Positions 37,901 to 43,900 of a stretch of DNA of 64,000 nucleotides are shown here, piece by piece; the first letter of the stretch is position 1; the number at the start of each line of letters is the position of its first letter. The DNA is taken from assembly GCA_948099385.1 (NCBI GenBank), contig CANUEZ040000151.1, positions 5,898,001 to 5,962,000 on the forward strand. The letters run 5' to 3'. Position numbers and translations under genes: made by a program. This DNA is from Fasciola hepatica. Lineage: Eukaryota > Platyhelminthes > Trematoda > Plagiorchiida > Fasciolidae. The notes beneath the pieces were generated by a model. It did not search any database. It was given only the letters and a program-made list of their open reading frames with translations, and was not told the origin of the DNA.

Positions 37901-40900
37901 CGCGCCTCTATGACCCAAAGAGCTATACAGGATGGCTTCTTTAAGCCGGAGATGCAATCACACCTGACAGGTCAATGGGTAGAGGTCAGACAAAGTCCAG
38001 TCTCCTGGTCCTCCAAGTTGGGGGTTGATTTGAGCTAGCAACTCATTCGGCAAAATCAGTGGAAGAATAATTGATCCAAGCAAATGGGCTTCCACTAAGC
38101 CATCCCGCTGCCTTGCGGACAGGTTCTTGTTAGAACTAAAGGCTTTGGATGAGAACCCTAATCGTTCTCCTGCTTCGTGGCTGGACACCCTAGCAGTACC
38201 CGTCCAACATCTCCCATGAACTGTACGAATACAACGAATTCCATACTGCATCGGTCGTCGCGCAGGATAATCAGGACCGCGCTGCCCATTGCATCGAGCG
38301 GGGTGAGTAGTGATAAGTGGGCTACTGCTCAGAGTTCCCTCTCTTCTACTCAACCGTTGTCTTCTGTCCCTAACCATCCCTCTTTGCCCCATCTATCCAC
38401 CCACAATGCTCCCATTGATAACACGGTCGATACTCGCAACGATTCACTGTCAAACATTATCGCGAATAATCCTGTCTGGTAACTCACATTTTCTCAAGCC
38501 TCGTCAGCCTCTGAATCTCGGCTCCTTCAACGTGCCTACTCTCATGCAGGTCGGTCAGTAGGCGTGCCTAACCCTCACATTAGATTCTCTGAAGATTGAT
38601 GTCTGCTGCTTAAGTCAAACGCGTATACAGGATTCGAACAGTGTAATTCAACTAACTGCTCCTGGCATTTCTTCGAGGTATTTTCTGCGCAATTCAGGAG
38701 ACGAAATAGCTGGAGCTGCGGGTCAACGTGGTGTGGGAAGTCTTGACTAACAAGGCTGAGGCTGCCCTTCTAGACTGGATTCCTGTTAACAGTCGTTTAT
38801 GTGCTGTAAGACTCCACGGGTCAGTTGGCGTTCGAAAGGGTAGTTGTGTTAAGCGCAATTTGCTAGTGATCTCGGCACACACCCCAACAGACTGCAGCTC
38901 AGACGCGCAAAAAAGATGAGTTCTATGAAAAAGTCGCCACTCTCGTTCGCATTAGCAAACGTTCTGAAATTGTACTGCTGGCTGGTGACTTTAATGCACA
39001 AGTTGGCAAACTTAGTGGGTCAGAAGCTTGTTTAGATGGGCATAGTGCCTAACTTGCCAAGCGCACAGATAACAGGGATATGTTTTTCCAGTTTCGTGCA
39101 GGCAGTCGGTCATTTCTGTTCAACAGGAATTTCCGGCATAGCTAGCGTCGCACGGTGATATGACATTCTAACTCTACAGGTACTTTGAGTCAAATTGGTC
39201 ATATCACCGTAAGCTATCGGTGGCGCAATTCTGTTCAGAACTGTAGATCTTACTGGTCCACGTACGTAGAGTTGGACCATGCCTTAGTTTTGGTGCGATT
39301 ATCTCTCCAGCTCCATGGTCATCGTCGAAAACCGCAAACCCGATTGGCCGTGCAATGTTTGTGTGATCCAGAAGTGCGCACCCGTTATGAGCAGAAGTTA
39401 GCACATGAGCTAGGATCTACGACGAACAGTAATGTAGATGAGCATTGGGCTCATTTCAAACAGGCGATGCACTTTGCAGCAGGTTTTGCCTGTGGTCCTA
39501 GATCCGTTGTCCATCAAAGACACTGGATCTCGCAAGAGTCGCTGAGTATAATGGAGCAAAAGCGTCAGCTGCCGAACTGTAAAAAGATGAATAAGATGCG
39601 GATAAAGCTGGAAAGGCAAGTTACGAAAAGCCTTAAGAAGGATCGCGAAAATTGGTGGGTCAAGGTAGCCGAAGAAATGGAAATAGCAGCTGCCTCAGTA
39701 AACAGTCAGAGACTGTTCAGACTTATTCGTGACACCGGTGGACGGCGCATCCATGTCAGTGAAACGATTTGCGGTATAAACGGAGAAACCGTCTATAGCA
39801 AACAGCAAGGGCTCGACCGTTGGGCCGAATAGTTCAAGGAGAAATTTAGCTGGCTGCACGCTAGTGTAGTTACCCCCGTGTCAACAACTGCGACTCATTG
39901 GGTGGTATCACTTGAGCCCCCATCGGAAGTAGAAGTAGAGTCATGCATTCGATTACTAAGGTGGCGGAAAGCGACAGGTCCTGACGAACTTCCCCAAGTT
40001 CTTTTCAAACTGGGTGGAAATGCTTTGGTAAAATCACTTACTACCTTGCTCCGTGGCATTCGGAACGAGGAGCGTATTCTGTAATCATGGGGCGAGTCAT
40101 TGATTATACCCATCATCAAGAAGGGAATACGCAGTGGCTGTAGTAACCATCGTGGGATCAGCTTAGTTCCGATAGTCATCAAGATATTAGCCTCGATTTC
40201 GCTACATCGTCTGACACCGGCTGGCGATAGGAACTCCCGCGAACAACAGGCTGGATTCCGCTCAGGTCGAGGGTGCATCGACCAGATTTTTACTCTTCGC
40301 CAACTACTTGAAACGTGTCACACGCACCACCGACCGACAATAATGGTTCTCTTAAACTTGAAAGGCGCTTTCAACTCAGTTGATCGAACGGCGCTTTTCA
40401 GTGCTTTTCACCGGAAAAGTATGCCCCAGATGTTCGTGACGCCACTGATATCATTGTACTCTTATAGTCCTGGCCATGCAAGGGTTTATAGTGAACTGTC
40501 TTGTCCATTGGAAACAACCGGCGATGTTCGACAAGAATGTCCCATTTCTTCATTCCTGTTCAGCTTTGTCATGGACGAAATAATGGAGAGTGCCTTGTGA
40601 GATCTCCAGGATGTGGGCATCGAACTAGGAAATAGTGAGAAGCTGTGTGACCTAGATTTCTTAGAAGACCTTATATCTTTGTTCGAATGCACGGGACATG
40701 CGCAACATGCACTAGATAGACTTGCGAGAGCAATAGCTCCATTTGACATGCGCTTTGCACCTTTAAAGTGTAAGATGTTGAAAGACTGAACGTCAACGAT
40801 TCCGAGCTTGGTGCTTGATGAGAAGGTGCTGGCAATTGTCAACCGGTTCTACTATCTCGGCAGCAGCTTGTCGACGGATGGGAGCTCTGCAGTAGATGTG

Positions 40901-43900
40901 AGTTCGTGAATATCCAAGGCTCGAGGGGCGTACGCTGGACTGAAGCATTTGTGGGGCCGAACTGATATTTCACTGATGTTGAAAGGTCGTGCACACTGTA
41001 CCACGGTGCGTTCAGTTCTGTTGTATGGTTGCGAGATTTGGGGTCTGCGTGTGGAAGATATTCGTCGTCTTGAGGTTTTCGACCATCGGTATTTGCGTAG
41101 TATCGCTAAGATTGGGTGGATTAGCCGAGTAGGCAATGCTGAGGTCAGAAATCAAGTATTGGGTGCCAGTTCAGGGAACGTTTTGTCACGGCGTATCCAG
41201 CTTAGTAGACTTCGTTGGTTGGGGCACGTGTTACGCATGGCAAATACACGTCTACCGTACTGTGTCCTATTCTCCGTTCCTCCTCGGGAGTGGAAGAAAC
41301 CACGTGGAGGTCAACAGATGAAGTGGCAGCGAGGAATAAAAAAATTTACAGCGATCTTAGGAAAAGTAGGTGTCTCACGTCTTTGTGGTTGGGGTCCAAA
41401 AGATCCCTCAACCATTTGGCTGGTTGGAGACACTGAAGGATATGGCAGCGAACCGCGAACAGTGGCAACCGTGTTGTCACTTTCTGTCGAATCAGAATTA
41501 TTGATCAATACGTGTTTGTACAGTTAGACTGTGTATTTTGTGTGTTGGACACTAGGGCTTTCTTTCTTTTTCCCACCCGTGTAGATCCACTCATTATCCA
41601 TTTTGTATATACATACTTTCTAATTCAAGGTGAAGCATGGTGAGAAAGGGAGTGGTTAGCTGGGCTGTTCCTACTGTGTAACGCTGTACGACGATGATGG
41701 GAAGCGGTGTGTAGAGGATCGGTTTATGAAGAATCCTTGAAATCGGGTATATAGTGGGGTCCCCAGCGTCACTCGGCACTTTGTTCGAGGGAGCAAATCT
41801 AGCCCGTGCACAACCAAGCGCCACCTGTCGGGCAGCAGGAAGTTTGTGTTGGAAGCCGGTCACCGAGCGATCGGTTTATACGCCCTTCGGATGACGGTCT
41901 GACAGTCAAGGATACCCATTGCGTCCTAGCGAGTTATATCCCACTCAGGGTAGTTAATAAGAGGCAAGAGGCAATGGCCTTATTGAGTAGCGGACCATCT
42001 TCGCGCACGTCACGCTGTTGTGTATGGGCTTCTGTGACTTTTATGTAGAGTTTTCTGTCAGGCAAAAATGCTGCCGCGCCCTTTAGCAATACCTGGTTGC
42101 TTTTGTCTGGCTACTCGCTCTCGGTCTGCCCGATACGGGTGGCCCTGAAGGAGCTCAACGCGCTCCAATCTACATACCCATCATGATCATCGTAGCACGC
42201 AAACTAGATCACCAAGGTAAAGAAGCTCGTACGCTAGAGCATACCTAGAAGTAGTCTCTAATCTGTGATTGGACTACCTGTGTCATGCGGAGCTACATCA
42301 GAGCTGACAGAAGCCATCATCACAACCCACTTACCGGGTGCTCATACGCCACAACCGGAAACGAAAGTAGGGGTTGCAACAGCTACCGTCTACTTCATTT
42401 GTGGTAAAAACTGGCACGTCATGTTAACCGATTGCCTATAGACGTATCCGTGCTGACCTCAACTGCGGTACGAAAGTCAACCGTAGTGATCTGGGTTCGG
42501 ACCTGCAGCTGTAACTTGCTATCAGGAATGACGACTGGAGGCCATGTACTGAACCCCCGAAAGATGCAGTTTATTAGTTTGATAGTCGTCTATTGTTTAT
42601 CGAGGAGGGTGACCAATCCCTGGAACGCTTTACCGACCGATATGATGGATGAGAAAACCTTGAACAGGATACTGAGCAACACCGTGAAGGATTATTTGTA
42701 GAGCATCGACATCTAGCCGAGCTAATACAGTGCAATGCCATGGGGCTCATAAAGGATAACTTCCAACTGTCCTTCAGTTTCAGTTTACTCAACCAGTAAC
42801 CTCGCAATTCTGTGCTCTGGTTTCGGTTGCTACCTTCCGGAATCGTCCAGTAAAGGGCAAAATGAGTAGAAGCAGTGATAAACATCCAAAAAGCCGAAGT
42901 ACCAAGGGGAAATCAAGACGAAAGGGAAAGAGTCCGAAATTCAACTACGCCACTGGCTGCAACACCTAGCTATATCCCTTAATGTCTCCAACCATTTAGT
43001 ATGCGGACCACGTGGACCCCAACCTGGAAGTCTAACACGTCCTACCCGGCCAAGTACATTGAGCAAGGTTTTCATACCTTTTTGCCATGTCAGGCACTGA
43101 CTACCTCGACCTACCTTATAATCACCACCTGCCTCAGAAGACAGCGTACGCTGAGGAAGTCTATCGGTGGGCATGCGTAACACATGTCGCAACCACCTTG
43201 ACCGGCTTAGATTCAGCACTTGATCCAGAGACTGACCTCTGGTTCCCAACACCTTACGCTGAACCTCAGCATTGCTGATACGGTGTTCCCACCATACTCG
43301 GGCAATGCTTCGGCTCTGAGAATGAGCACTGCACAAATCAAGTCGACGCAGTTGCTCCGGTAGGCGTTGGGGAACAACTCAGTAGCTTGATGCATGGTTT
43401 GCCACCATGCCTGGTAGCAGGTCGGATCAAGTCACAGGACTTGAGGCCCGGGCCAATAGATCAGTCCAGATTCTTGCACCAGTAAGCGTCAGTTGATCCT
43501 CACAGGGCCACGACTTGTTTCCTTTTCGTTTCTTTTTCATCTCGGATCTGTGGGAGAACAAGGTTAGGACTCGGTTTGCGGTCACGAACTGGCCCTCTTG
43601 CCCCGATCAAGAGGGCCATTCATATAACGGTGTTTGGCATAAGAGCTAATAGGGGGAGGTCAGTTGTGCGGGGGGAATATGGAGGGCCTATGAGCGGAGT
43701 GGAGAGTGACAGGTGTAAGGTCAAAGGCAGATTCAGTTCAGTTCAGTTCAGTCTGCACGGTACAGGTAATGGCCACGGCCAATCGAGCGTCCAGGATTCC
43801 TTCGATGGTATGCACACTAGGTAGGCACCCACTACTGCACAATTTATTTCGTCGAATCCCCGCTAAAAAGAGGGGAAACGTAAAACTTCATCGCACATCA

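Noticed and set aside
14396..41705. One large simple palindrome covering both introns
   Set aside because: The inverted pairs are not in mirror order (14.4 kb pairs with 33.8 kb, but 17.7 kb with 40 kb), so they are separate inverted repeats.
41760..42500. Possible gene between RTE-A and RTE-B copies
   Set aside because: The short frames match nothing, apart from a CR1-A-like C-terminus at 42520-42715. It is intron sequence of TACO1.
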